A stretch of DNA of 64,000 bases from an uncultured Legionella sp. GTDB taxonomy: Bacteria > Pseudomonadota > Gammaproteobacteria > Legionellales > Legionellaceae. The notes under the pieces were generated by a model. It saw only the letters and a program-made list of their open reading frames with translations. It was not told the origin of the DNA and searched no databases. The DNA lies in the NCBI GenBank assembly GCA_902168255.1, contig CABHON010000013.1, positions 1-64,000 of the forward strand, written 5' to 3'. A program made the position numbers and the translations under genes. Shown in pieces: positions 26,756 to 33,854 of the stretch. Position 1 is the first letter of the stretch. Each line of letters opens with the position of its first letter.

Positions 26756-27751
26756 ATGAGTTTATATAATGTTGGTATTGTGGGTTGTGGGTTAATTGGC
26801 CAAAAACGTGCTAAAAACCTTAAAAATGCCCAGTTAACTGCCTGTGCTGATTTAAATATAGAGCGTGCCCAAGCTTTAGCAAAAACCACGCCAGGTTGTG
26901 AAGCAATGGCTTCATGGCAAGATTTAGTGCAAAGCCCAAATGTAGATATTGTCGTGATTGCTGTTACGCATGCCGACTTGGCTGAAATTAGTATTGCGGC
27001 AGTGAAAGCAGGCAAACATGTGTTAGTTGAAAAGCCAGCAGGCCGACGTGCAGCTGAATTAGTACCTTTAAAACAACTAGCTGAAGAAAAACAACGTTGC
27101 GTACGAATTGGATTTAATCATCGTTATCACCGAGCTTTTCGTCAAGCGATGTCTTTAGTAAAAGAAGGTGCCATTGGCGATTTGATGTTTATTCGTGCCC
27201 GATATGGCCATGGTGGCCGTATTGGTTATGATAAAGAATGGCGTGCGATTCCTGCCTTATCCGGTGGGGGCGAATTGATTGACCAGGGTGTTCATTTAAT
27301 TGATCTTGCGCGTTGGTTCTTAGGTGACTTCCAAGATGTTCAAGGATTTGCCCATACGTATTATTGGGATATGCCTGTTGACGATAACGGATTCATGTTA
27401 CTAAAAACAGCGAAGAAACAAACAGCTTTCTTACACGCCAGTTGTTCTGAATGGAAAAACCTCTTTTCTTTCGAAATTTATGGAAAACTCGGTAAATTGG
27501 ACATCCAAGGTTTAGGTGGAAGTTACGGTGTTGAACGTTTGGCATTTTACAAAATGTTACCAGAAATGGGGCCACCTGAGACAACCATGTGGGAATACCC
27601 AATGGCAGATGATTCATGGGCGGTTGAATGGGACGATTTTATTCAAGACATCCAATCTGGAAGACAATCTAATCCAAGTGTTCAAGATGCCATTGCTGCA
27701 TTGGAAGTGGTTGAAGCTGTTTATGAACAATCTGGGATGAAGTGTGATTAA
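26756..27751 (+). CDS. Gfo/Idh/MocA-family sugar oxidoreductase
   Basis: The 331-aa protein has the N-terminal Rossmann motif VGIVGCGLIGQKRA, the cofactor/substrate motif VEKPAGRRAAE and GFNHRYHRAF. The active-site GGGELIDQGVHLIDLARW carries the His of the family. It oxidises or reduces a sugar or sugar nucleotide with NAD(P). The start is ATG 26756, one base after the SDR stop, with GGGGAG upstream. An in-frame extension to 26729 is not needed. It is the last gene of the first operon block before the non-coding element at 28.2 kb. Confidence 0.87.
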   Translation: MSLYNVGIVGCGLIGQKRAKNLKNAQLTACADLNIERAQALAKTTPGCEAMASWQDLVQSPNVDIVVIAVTHADLAEISIAAVKAGKHVLVEKPAGRRAAELVPLKQLAEEKQRCVRIGFNHRYHRAFRQAMSLVKEGAIGDLMFIRARYGHGGRIGYDKEWRAIPALSGGGELIDQGVHLIDLARWFLGDFQDVQGFAHTYYWDMPVDDNGFMLLKTAKKQTAFLHASCSEWKNLFSFEIYGKLGKLDIQGLGGSYGVERLAFYKMLPEMGPPETTMWEYPMADDSWAVEWDDFIQDIQSGRQSNPSVQDAIAALEVVEAVYEQSGMKCD

Positions 27752-27999
27752 ACCGTAGGTGCGGGTTTTGTAAAAGGATAGTGGCGGTGAATAAGATAGT
27801 TGAGTATTTCGTCTTGATTATAGCTTATCGCCTGGTTGAAAAGTTGATCTATTGCTGAATAATCAAGCTTATTTTGCTCTTGCTCCATACTTCCTTCTGT
27901 ATATTCAAGTAGCATCTGTAAGCTTTTGAGATTTGCTGTAGAAATGGCACGAAGCATATGTTCAAGCCCAAATGGGTTGCCGATTGCATTTTCTTTCAT
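27748..27999 (-). CDS. 83-aa orphan protein, ankyrin-like composition
   Basis: The start is supported by TTAGGAG before the ATG. The sequence has two helix pairs (HMLRAISTANLKSLQMLLEY and LFNQAISYNQDEILNYLIHR) with ankyrin-repeat-like spacing, but no firm family. The last residues (FTKPAPTV) come from a half REP palindrome at 27755-27772, so the C-terminus may have been extended by insertion. It overlaps the sugar oxidoreductase stop by four bases tail to tail. Confidence 0.55.
   Translation of the reverse strand: MKENAIGNPFGLEHMLRAISTANLKSLQMLLEYTEGSMEQEQNKLDYSAIDQLFNQAISYNQDEILNYLIHRHYPFTKPAPTV
27755..27772. repeat. Half-copy of REP palindrome
   Basis: GTAGGTGCGGGTTTTGTA matches the left end of the REP-like elements at 14147 and 57333 with a few changes. 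The right half is missing. It contributes the C-terminal codons of the minus-strand 83-aa gene. Confidence 0.5.
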
Positions 28000-28172
28000 A
28001 CTAACTCCTAATTTTTTTCAAATTCTATATCAATGTATTTTGTGTTAAATGCTTGCTTATAACACTATATGGAATGTTAAATTGTTTCTTTGGACCTGAA
28101 TTTCAATTTCTTTGTACTTTGGATGTCGTCAAAGAATACACTGCTAAAGTTAATTTCATATTATTTATTCAG

Positions 28173-28650
28173 TGTTGTTGCGTGGATAAATAAGCAAGCT
28201 AAAAACTAAAGAGCGCAATTGAGTTTGGCATTACATTAAACACCAACGAAGCGTGCTTCTCCCTTTGGGAGAAGATGCCCGACAGGGCAGATGAGGGAAA
28301 ATAAATGGCCACAATTTTTCGTTGATTTTATTTCCTTTTCTTGTTATTGAATTAGACGGGATGAACACTAAAATGGTGGACAGGTTCACTATGATGCAAA
28401 AAGAACACGTTATTAAAATCATTGGGCGATCATGTATGAGGGGTGAGTAATAAAGAAATTTTTACTAATATTGTCGGTGTATTGGAAGTAATTTTAGCTA
28501 AAGTGCAAACATGACAACAGTAATTTCCCTCATCTGCCCTGTCGGGCATCTTCTCCCAAAGGGAGAAGCACCCTTCGTTGTTGCTTCGTGATAATGCCAA
28601 GCTTAAGCGTGCTCTTTAGTTTTGGCTTACTTATTTATCCACGCAACAAT
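28173..28650. mobile_element. About 480-bp element with long inverted-repeat arms, no gene
   Basis: The left arm (28173-28301) and right arm (28523-28650) are inverted copies about 128 bp long. The best blocks are TGTTGCGTGGATAAATAAG, ACTAAAGAGC, and the inner GCTTCTCCCTTTGGGAGAAG with ATGCCCGACAGGGCAGATGA. The about 220-bp centre shows no conserved ORF. Together with flanking DNA it fills the 790-bp gap between the two halves of the polysaccharide locus. After it, CCTCGCGGGAATGACG looks like another common repeat end. Confidence 0.75.
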
Positions 28651-28793
28651 GCCTCGCGGGAATGACGTCGTGGCAGAGAAAAGCCTCTGAAAACTTTGGA
28701 ATTTCTAGGTTGTCTGTAAATTTTTTAAAAATTGTCTCCTACGAAGAATGGGTGCCTATTCCGGCAGGAATCTTTCTAATCGAGGCAAAAATC

Positions 28794-29201
28794 TTATCTA
28801 AGGGCTGCTCGGTGTCTAAAAACCCAAAATTTAAATAACAGAAAACTTGTTACAGCAGAACTAAAAGATGTACAACATAAGCCAATGTAGGGAGATAGTT
28901 CAAATCGTTCAACAAAACTATGCATAATAAGTAGCGTCGTTAAATAATTTAATGCCAGTAGAATAAAATATTTTAATAACTGATAGAAAACATTTCCTGA
29001 AGATCTGAAGGTAAGTTTTCTATTAGAAAAAAACTGGAAAGTTGCCGTCAAAATGTAAGTAATCGAAATAGCTAATAAATAGTTAAGATGTAAATACTCA
29101 AAAAAAAATGAAAAAAGCAAGAAATAGTACATTGCATTAATTGCGCCGAGGAAGCAAAACATCGCAAGGGGATATATTTTCTTAAGGAGGTCACGGTTCA
29201 T
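28794..29201 (-). CDS. GtrA-family membrane protein
   Basis: The 135-aa protein has four membrane spans and the GtrA pattern: FLGAINAMYYFLL in span 1, ISITYILTATFQFFSNRKLTF in span 2 (with the conserved Asn-Arg-x-x-T-F), and FKFWVF at the end. GtrA proteins help move polyprenyl-phosphate sugars across the inner membrane, and the GT2 enzyme at 22669 makes such a lipid. Start ATG 29199-29201 is chosen from the conserved span 1. It lacks a ribosome site and lies right at the predicted transcription start. It is divergent from hddA. Confidence 0.85.
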   Translation of the reverse strand: MNRDLLKKIYPLAMFCFLGAINAMYYFLLFSFFFEYLHLNYLLAISITYILTATFQFFSNRKLTFRSSGNVFYQLLKYFILLALNYLTTLLIMHSFVERFELSPYIGLCCTSFSSAVTSFLLFKFWVFRHRAALR

Positions 29202-29208
29202 GGCGCGA

Positions 29209-29237
29209 ATTATAGCAATATGTTTTTTTTTCATCAA
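29209..29237 (-). promoter_or_regulatory. Promoter of gtrA, implying a leaderless transcript
   Basis: On the minus strand TTGATG (29237-29232) and a perfect TATAAT (29214-29209) are 17 bases apart. The expected start of transcription falls within a base or two of the gtrA ATG (29201). Confidence 0.6.
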
Positions 29238-29289
29238 TGAATGTGATAGAATTTTCGGCAATTTTACGGTATTAAAAATTGGGGTTTTT

Positions 29290-30273
29290 ATGATTGTTAC
29301 GCGAAGTCCTTTAAGAATTTCATTGGGAGGAGGGGGTACTGATTTACCTTCTTATTATAAAGATCATGAAGGCTTTTTGATTGCTGCTGCAATTGATAAA
29401 TATGTATATATTACGTTGCATCAAACATTTGTTGATGAGCTAATCGTCAAATACTCCAAAATGGAAACTGTTTCTAATGTCAATGATTTAAGTCACCCTA
29501 TTATTCGTGAAGCATTGAAATATGTTGGTGTAGAAGCGCCTTATTTAGAAATCACCAGTATGGCTGATATTCCCTCAGGAACTGGCTTAGGTTCTTCAGG
29601 AAGTTTTACTACTGCTTTATTGAAAGCATTACACGCATTAAAAAAGAACTTGGTTCATCCAGAAGAATTAGCAGAGCAAGCCTGCCATATTGAACTGGAT
29701 TTATTAAAAGAACCTATCGGTAAGCAAGATCAATATATTGCTGCTTATGGCGGATTGACCTGTTTTCGATTTAAAAAGAATGGCAAAGTTGAAGCATGGC
29801 CTCTCAAACTTGAGACTGAAGTACTGTATAATTTAGAAGATAATCTTTTATTGTTCTTTACTGGATATTCCCGTTCCGCATCAGGTATTTTGAAAGAACA
29901 AGATGTAAAGAGTAAAAATCAATCACAAGACATGTTAAACAATCTGCATTTTGTGAAAGATTTAGGAGAAAAAAGCCTTATTTGCCTAGAAAAAGGTGAC
30001 TTGCATGGGTTTGCTGAGTTGATGAACGTACATTGGGAATACAAAAAACAACGCTCCGCTAATATGAGTAACCCTAAAATTGATGAATGGTATGAATTAG
30101 CATTAAAAAATGGGGCATTAGGAGGTAAAGTCATCGGTGCTGGTGGTGGTGGGTTCTTAATGTTTTATACTGAAGAAAAAATGCGTTTACGTCACGCATT
30201 GACTCAAGCTGGTTTGAAAGAAGTACGCTTCCGTTTTGATTATGAAGGAACTCAGATTGTCACCAAATCTTAA
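29290..30273 (+). CDS. hddA: D-glycero-alpha-D-manno-heptose 7-phosphate kinase
   Basis: The 327-aa GHMP kinase begins SPLRISLGGGGTDLPSYY. It has the ATP loop PSGTGLGSSGS (95-105) and the C-terminal GGKVIGAGGGGFLMFY. This is the HddA pattern, which makes the alpha-1,7-bisphosphate from heptose 7-phosphate. ATG 29290 is chosen, since the longer frame to 29200 is antisense to the gtrA promoter and not conserved. gmhA, gmhB and the nucleotidyltransferase follow, which supports the call by pathway. Confidence 0.9.
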   Translation: MIVTRSPLRISLGGGGTDLPSYYKDHEGFLIAAAIDKYVYITLHQTFVDELIVKYSKMETVSNVNDLSHPIIREALKYVGVEAPYLEITSMADIPSGTGLGSSGSFTTALLKALHALKKNLVHPEELAEQACHIELDLLKEPIGKQDQYIAAYGGLTCFRFKKNGKVEAWPLKLETEVLYNLEDNLLLFFTGYSRSASGILKEQDVKSKNQSQDMLNNLHFVKDLGEKSLICLEKGDLHGFAELMNVHWEYKKQRSANMSNPKIDEWYELALKNGALGGKVIGAGGGGFLMFYTEEKMRLRHALTQAGLKEVRFRFDYEGTQIVTKS

Positions 30274-30979
30274 AAGTATTTTTCCGGTTGCTATTTTAGC
30301 AGGGGGACTTGCGACACGCTTACGTCCTGTGACAGAAACTATTCCCAAAGCTCTCATTGAAATAAAAGGCGAACCTTTTATTTTTCATCAACTGCGTTTG
30401 TTAAAAAAGAATGGTATCAACAAAGTTATTCTTTGTGTGGGGTATTTAGGAGAGCAAATTGAAGCCGTGGTAGGCACGGGAAAGAATTTTGGCTTAACTG
30501 TTGAATATGCTTTTGATTCTCCTGATGGTGGACCACTGCTAGGCACCGCAGGCGCTATTAAAAAAGCATTACCTTTATTAGGGGAAAATTTTTTTGTAAC
30601 GTATGGTGACTCGTATTTAACGTGTGACTATCAAGCAGTTCAACACGCATTTGAAGAACAAAAAAAACTAAGTTTGATGACGGTGTTTCATAATCAGGGA
30701 CTCTGGGATAAAAGTAATGTAAAATACGTGAACCATGAGATTTTAATTTATGATAAAAAATCATCTGATCCTGAGTTACATTATATTGATTACGGATTGG
30801 GAGTCCTGCAGGCATCTGTATTTGATCGTGTGCCTGAACATGAATTTTATGATTTAGCCGATTTGTATAAATCTTTATTAGCTGAAAAGCAATTAGGGGC
30901 TTTTGAAGTAAAAGAGCGTTTTTATGAAATTGGTTCTTTTTCCGGTATTGAGGAAATGAACCGATTAGAATTAGTATAA
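30257..30979 (+). CDS. hddC: Heptose-1-phosphate guanylyltransferase (HddC-like nucleotidyltransferase)
   Basis: The 240-aa nucleotidyltransferase has the signature AILAGGLATRLRPVTETIPKAL, VTYGDSYLTCD (metal Asp) and YEIGSFSGIEE. In this operon it most likely joins GMP to heptose 1-phosphate. TTG at 30257 has AAGGA seven bases upstream. An ATG at 30242 is possible but has no ribosome site and is itself part of that signal. The 5' end overlaps hddA by 17 bases. Confidence 0.82.
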   Translation: MSPNLKSIFPVAILAGGLATRLRPVTETIPKALIEIKGEPFIFHQLRLLKKNGINKVILCVGYLGEQIEAVVGTGKNFGLTVEYAFDSPDGGPLLGTAGAIKKALPLLGENFFVTYGDSYLTCDYQAVQHAFEEQKKLSLMTVFHNQGLWDKSNVKYVNHEILIYDKKSSDPELHYIDYGLGVLQASVFDRVPEHEFYDLADLYKSLLAEKQLGAFEVKERFYEIGSFSGIEEMNRLELV

Positions 30980-30991
30980 TAGGGGAAAAAT

Positions 30992-31597
30992 ATGACATTT
31001 AGCCAGCAATTTTTGAAAGAAGCTGTTGACGTTATTGAGCAATTAGATACACAAGCAATAGAGGCCGTTGTTGATGTATTAGCAGCAACACGTGCTAAAG
31101 AGGGACGTCTTTTTATTTTAGGTGTTGGTGGTAGTGCGGCTAATGCTTCTCACGCAGTCAACGATTTTCGTAAGATTGTAGGCATCGAAGCTTATGCACC
31201 TACTGATAACGTTTCTGAATTAACCGCAAGAACAAATGATGAAGGATGGCAAACAATTTTTGTTGAATGGTTGAAAGTGAGCCGTTTAAAACCAACTGAT
31301 ACTATTTTAGTCTTATCTGTTGGTGGTGGAAATATCGAAAAAAATGTTAGCCCTAATTTAGTAGCTGCTTTGCAATATGCCAAAGAAATTGGTAGCCCAA
31401 TTGTGGGTATTCTAGGCCGTGATGGTGGCTATACTGCAAAAGTAGCGGATGCTGCGGTTATTATTCCTACGGTTAATCATGACAATATTACCCCTCATGC
31501 AGAAGCATTTCAGGCTGTAGTATGGCATTTAATGGTATCACACCCTTCCTTAAAAGCATCTCAAACAAAGTGGGAATCAGTAGTTGAAAAGAAATAA
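30992..31597 (+). CDS. gmhA: Phosphoheptose isomerase (SIS domain)
   Basis: The 201-aa SIS-fold protein has FILGVGGSAANASH (42-54), the phosphosugar loop, and SVGGGNIEKNVS. The C-terminal helix contains HAEAFQAVVWH with the acid-base His/Glu. GmhA turns sedoheptulose 7-phosphate into D-glycero-D-manno-heptose 7-phosphate. Its place between hddC and gmhB completes the pathway. AGGGG precedes the ATG. Confidence 0.85.
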   Translation: MTFSQQFLKEAVDVIEQLDTQAIEAVVDVLAATRAKEGRLFILGVGGSAANASHAVNDFRKIVGIEAYAPTDNVSELTARTNDEGWQTIFVEWLKVSRLKPTDTILVLSVGGGNIEKNVSPNLVAALQYAKEIGSPIVGILGRDGGYTAKVADAAVIIPTVNHDNITPHAEAFQAVVWHLMVSHPSLKASQTKWESVVEKK

Positions 31598-32144
31598 GCG
31601 TGCTGTTTTTCTCGATCGCGATGGTGTTTTAAATGCAGCTATTGTGAGAGAGGGAAAGCCTTATCCTCCAGCAACATTGAATGAATTGGTTATTCCCAAC
31701 GATGTACTTCCTGCGTTAACTGCACTTAAACAAGCAGGGTTTATATTGATTGTTGTGACCAATCAGCCAGATGTTGCAAGAGGAAAAACCACTCAAGCAG
31801 CTGTTGACATTATTCATGAACACTTATCAACACAATTGCCATTAGATGCCATTCGTATATGCGCCCATGATGATAATGATAATTGTAATTGTCGAAAACC
31901 TTTGCCGGGTTTATTGACACAGGCTGCCCAGGATTATGAAATTGAGCTTGAAAAAAGTTATATGATTGGTGATCGGTGGCGTGATATTGATGCTGGGCAA
32001 GCAGCAGGGTGTTGTAGTATTTTTCTGGATTATGGTTATCTTGAAAAGAGGCCTGAAAATCCAGACTATGTAGCTCAGTCGCTTAAAGAAGCGGCTGATT
32101 GGATTAATAATAAAGAGAAAAAAAATGACGAAAAAAGTTTCTGA
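31584..32144 (+). CDS. gmhB: D,D-heptose 1,7-bisphosphate phosphatase (HAD family)
   Basis: The 186-aa HAD phosphatase has FLDRDGVLN (catalytic Asp11 and Asp13), VTNQPDVARG and the GmhB zinc loop CAHDDNDNCNCRKP. MIGDRWRDIDAG carries the last metal Asp residues. It removes the 7-phosphate. The start is TTG at 31584, overlapping gmhA by 14 bases and implying translational coupling. The following gene overlaps its end by 20 bases. Confidence 0.9.
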   Translation: MKRNKRAVFLDRDGVLNAAIVREGKPYPPATLNELVIPNDVLPALTALKQAGFILIVVTNQPDVARGKTTQAAVDIIHEHLSTQLPLDAIRICAHDDNDNCNCRKPLPGLLTQAAQDYEIELEKSYMIGDRWRDIDAGQAAGCCSIFLDYGYLEKRPENPDYVAQSLKEAADWINNKEKKNDEKSF

Positions 32145-32838
32145 TTTAAAAGTAAAGATTTTTGCGGATGGTGCTGATAAAGCGGGTATGCTTGAAATTG
32201 CTAAACATCCTTATGTTAAAGGCTTTACAACCAATCCTACTTTAATGAACAAAGCAGGCATTCGGGATTATGAAGCTTTTGCGCGTGATATTTTAACTAG
32301 CATTCCTGATCGTTCGATTTCTTTTGAAGTATTTTCCGATGATTTTGATGATATGAAACGCCAAGCATTGAAAATCGCGGAATGGGGTAAAAATGTGTAT
32401 GTTAAAATCCCTGTGATGAATACAAAAGCACAACCTGCATATGATTTAATTCGTGATTTGGCTAAACAAGGCGTGAAGCAAAATGTTACTGCTCTAATGA
32501 CATTGGAACAAGTACGTGATGTACGAGATGCATTAGGTAATGAAGTTCCTGCCTATGTTTCTGTATTTGCTGGCCGTATTGCTGATACAGGTATTGATCC
32601 TTTACTGATTATGCGTGAATCAGTAGCCATGTTACCAAGTAACCAAGAGTTAATTTGGGCTAGTCCACGTGAATTGCTTAATATCTTCCAAGCAGATGAT
32701 GTTGGCTGTCATATCATTACTGCAACAAATGATATTATTAAAAAACTTGATTTAGTGAATAAAGATTTAAATGAATATTCACTTGAAACTGTTAAAATGT
32801 TTTTTAATGATGCTCAAAAAGCGGGTTTCCAGTTGTAA
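32125..32838 (+). CDS. Transaldolase-family enzyme
   Basis: The 237-aa TalC-size protein has GFTTNPTLMNKAG and Schiff-base Lys94 in NVYVKIPV. NVTALMTLEQV and YVSVFAGRIADTG, followed by ASPRELLNI, match the short transaldolase/fructose-6-phosphate aldolase group. Its place directly after gmhB with a 20-base overlap suggests that it supplies sedoheptulose 7-phosphate for heptose synthesis. This role is inferred from context, and an aldolase activity is the alternative. Confidence 0.82.
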   Translation: MTKKVSDLKVKIFADGADKAGMLEIAKHPYVKGFTTNPTLMNKAGIRDYEAFARDILTSIPDRSISFEVFSDDFDDMKRQALKIAEWGKNVYVKIPVMNTKAQPAYDLIRDLAKQGVKQNVTALMTLEQVRDVRDALGNEVPAYVSVFAGRIADTGIDPLLIMRESVAMLPSNQELIWASPRELLNIFQADDVGCHIITATNDIIKKLDLVNKDLNEYSLETVKMFFNDAQKAGFQL

Positions 32839-32872
32839 TAATTTTCGAGAAGCAACATATGCCTCCTCTCCA

Positions 32873-32927
32873 ATTTGCTTGTTAAGTTGTAAAAAATACC
32901 GTATTTTTTACAACTTAACAAGCAAAT
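32873..32927. terminator. 55-bp near-perfect palindrome after the heptose operon
   Basis: Two 27-base arms (ATTTGCTTGTTAAGTTGTAA then AAAAATAC) are perfect inverted copies about a single central C at 32900. As RNA it gives a very long hairpin 34 bases after the transaldolase stop. A T-run lies inside the stem but none follows it. It probably ends the operon, though a transposon or replication-type palindrome is also possible. The rest of 32839-33144 shows no gene. Confidence 0.6.
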
Positions 32928-33144
32928 ACGCTATTGGTTATCGCTGTCTTATGGTGGGACTTCATCATGCACAATAATTTATGAACGGCCTTCGCACTGC
33001 TTCGTGCATGAAGCCGATTATTCTGGTTAAAGGTGGGAAGATGATATACTCTCGACACTCTATTTTCATAAATACCCCATCATTCTCTTGACATATTAAT
33101 TGGTTGTCTTAGAAAATTAATCAAAGTTAAAGAACTAACAAAAT

Positions 33145-33750
33145 ATGAAAAAAAGATATATACATATTGGCATCTTGATAAGTTTTATTTTTACGCTTCC
33201 TGTATTTGCTGATTCATTACCTTCTACAGACATTCGCTTTTATCGTCCATTTGAACCAAAAGCAGAGGGACAAGTTCCATTACAAGTGAGCGAAACATTG
33301 CAAGGTGCGTGTACCCAACATTCAACGCTAGATAATCGTTCTGATGCTTGGCATTGTCATGCTAATAATCGGATGTTAGATCCTTGTTTCATTAAAAGCT
33401 ATGTAAAAACCAAAATAGCGGTATGCCCACTTTCTCCGTGGCAAAGCCAAGCTGTCGTTATTCAACTTAATCCTCCATTACCACCACGCAATACAAATGA
33501 TCAAGATAACTTAGATATGTCTGAAGACGATCCATGGGCAATGGATTTAAATAATGGTACGCATTGTTTAAAATTACCTGTCAATAATACTTTTTCAGTG
33601 CATGGACAAAATGTAAAATATGCTTGTGATGACCATGGTTTTCTTTTAGGGCATATTCAGCGGTGTAATTTAATCTGGAAAATGCTGTATTTATCATCTC
33701 GTTACAGTAATAGCCTTAAGACAGTTGAAATTACTCGAGCTTGGTATTAA
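33145..33750 (+). CDS. Exported Cys-containing protein, unknown
   Basis: The 201-aa product has a signal peptide (MKKRY, a hydrophobic stretch, cleavage after VFA near residue 22). The mature part has several Cys (GACTQH, WHCHAN, DPCF, AVCP, HCLKL, YACDD, RCN), an even spread that suggests disulfide bonds in the periplasm. I recognise no domain. A TTGACA box (33090-33095) lies upstream but has a poor -10. Confidence 0.65.
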   Translation: MKKRYIHIGILISFIFTLPVFADSLPSTDIRFYRPFEPKAEGQVPLQVSETLQGACTQHSTLDNRSDAWHCHANNRMLDPCFIKSYVKTKIAVCPLSPWQSQAVVIQLNPPLPPRNTNDQDNLDMSEDDPWAMDLNNGTHCLKLPVNNTFSVHGQNVKYACDDHGFLLGHIQRCNLIWKMLYLSSRYSNSLKTVEITRAWY

Positions 33751-33854
33751 TAATTATCCTCATTAAACAAACAAATTTCTAGCTCAAAATCTGTCAATCT
33801 CGAGATTTTCATATTATAATTATGACTTTTTAAGTATTTTGAGGAAATCATAAT

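Noticed and set aside
28231-28422. A 63-codon minus-strand frame in the intergenic element
   Set aside because: It is made largely of the inverted-repeat arm and has no protein-like conservation that I recognise.
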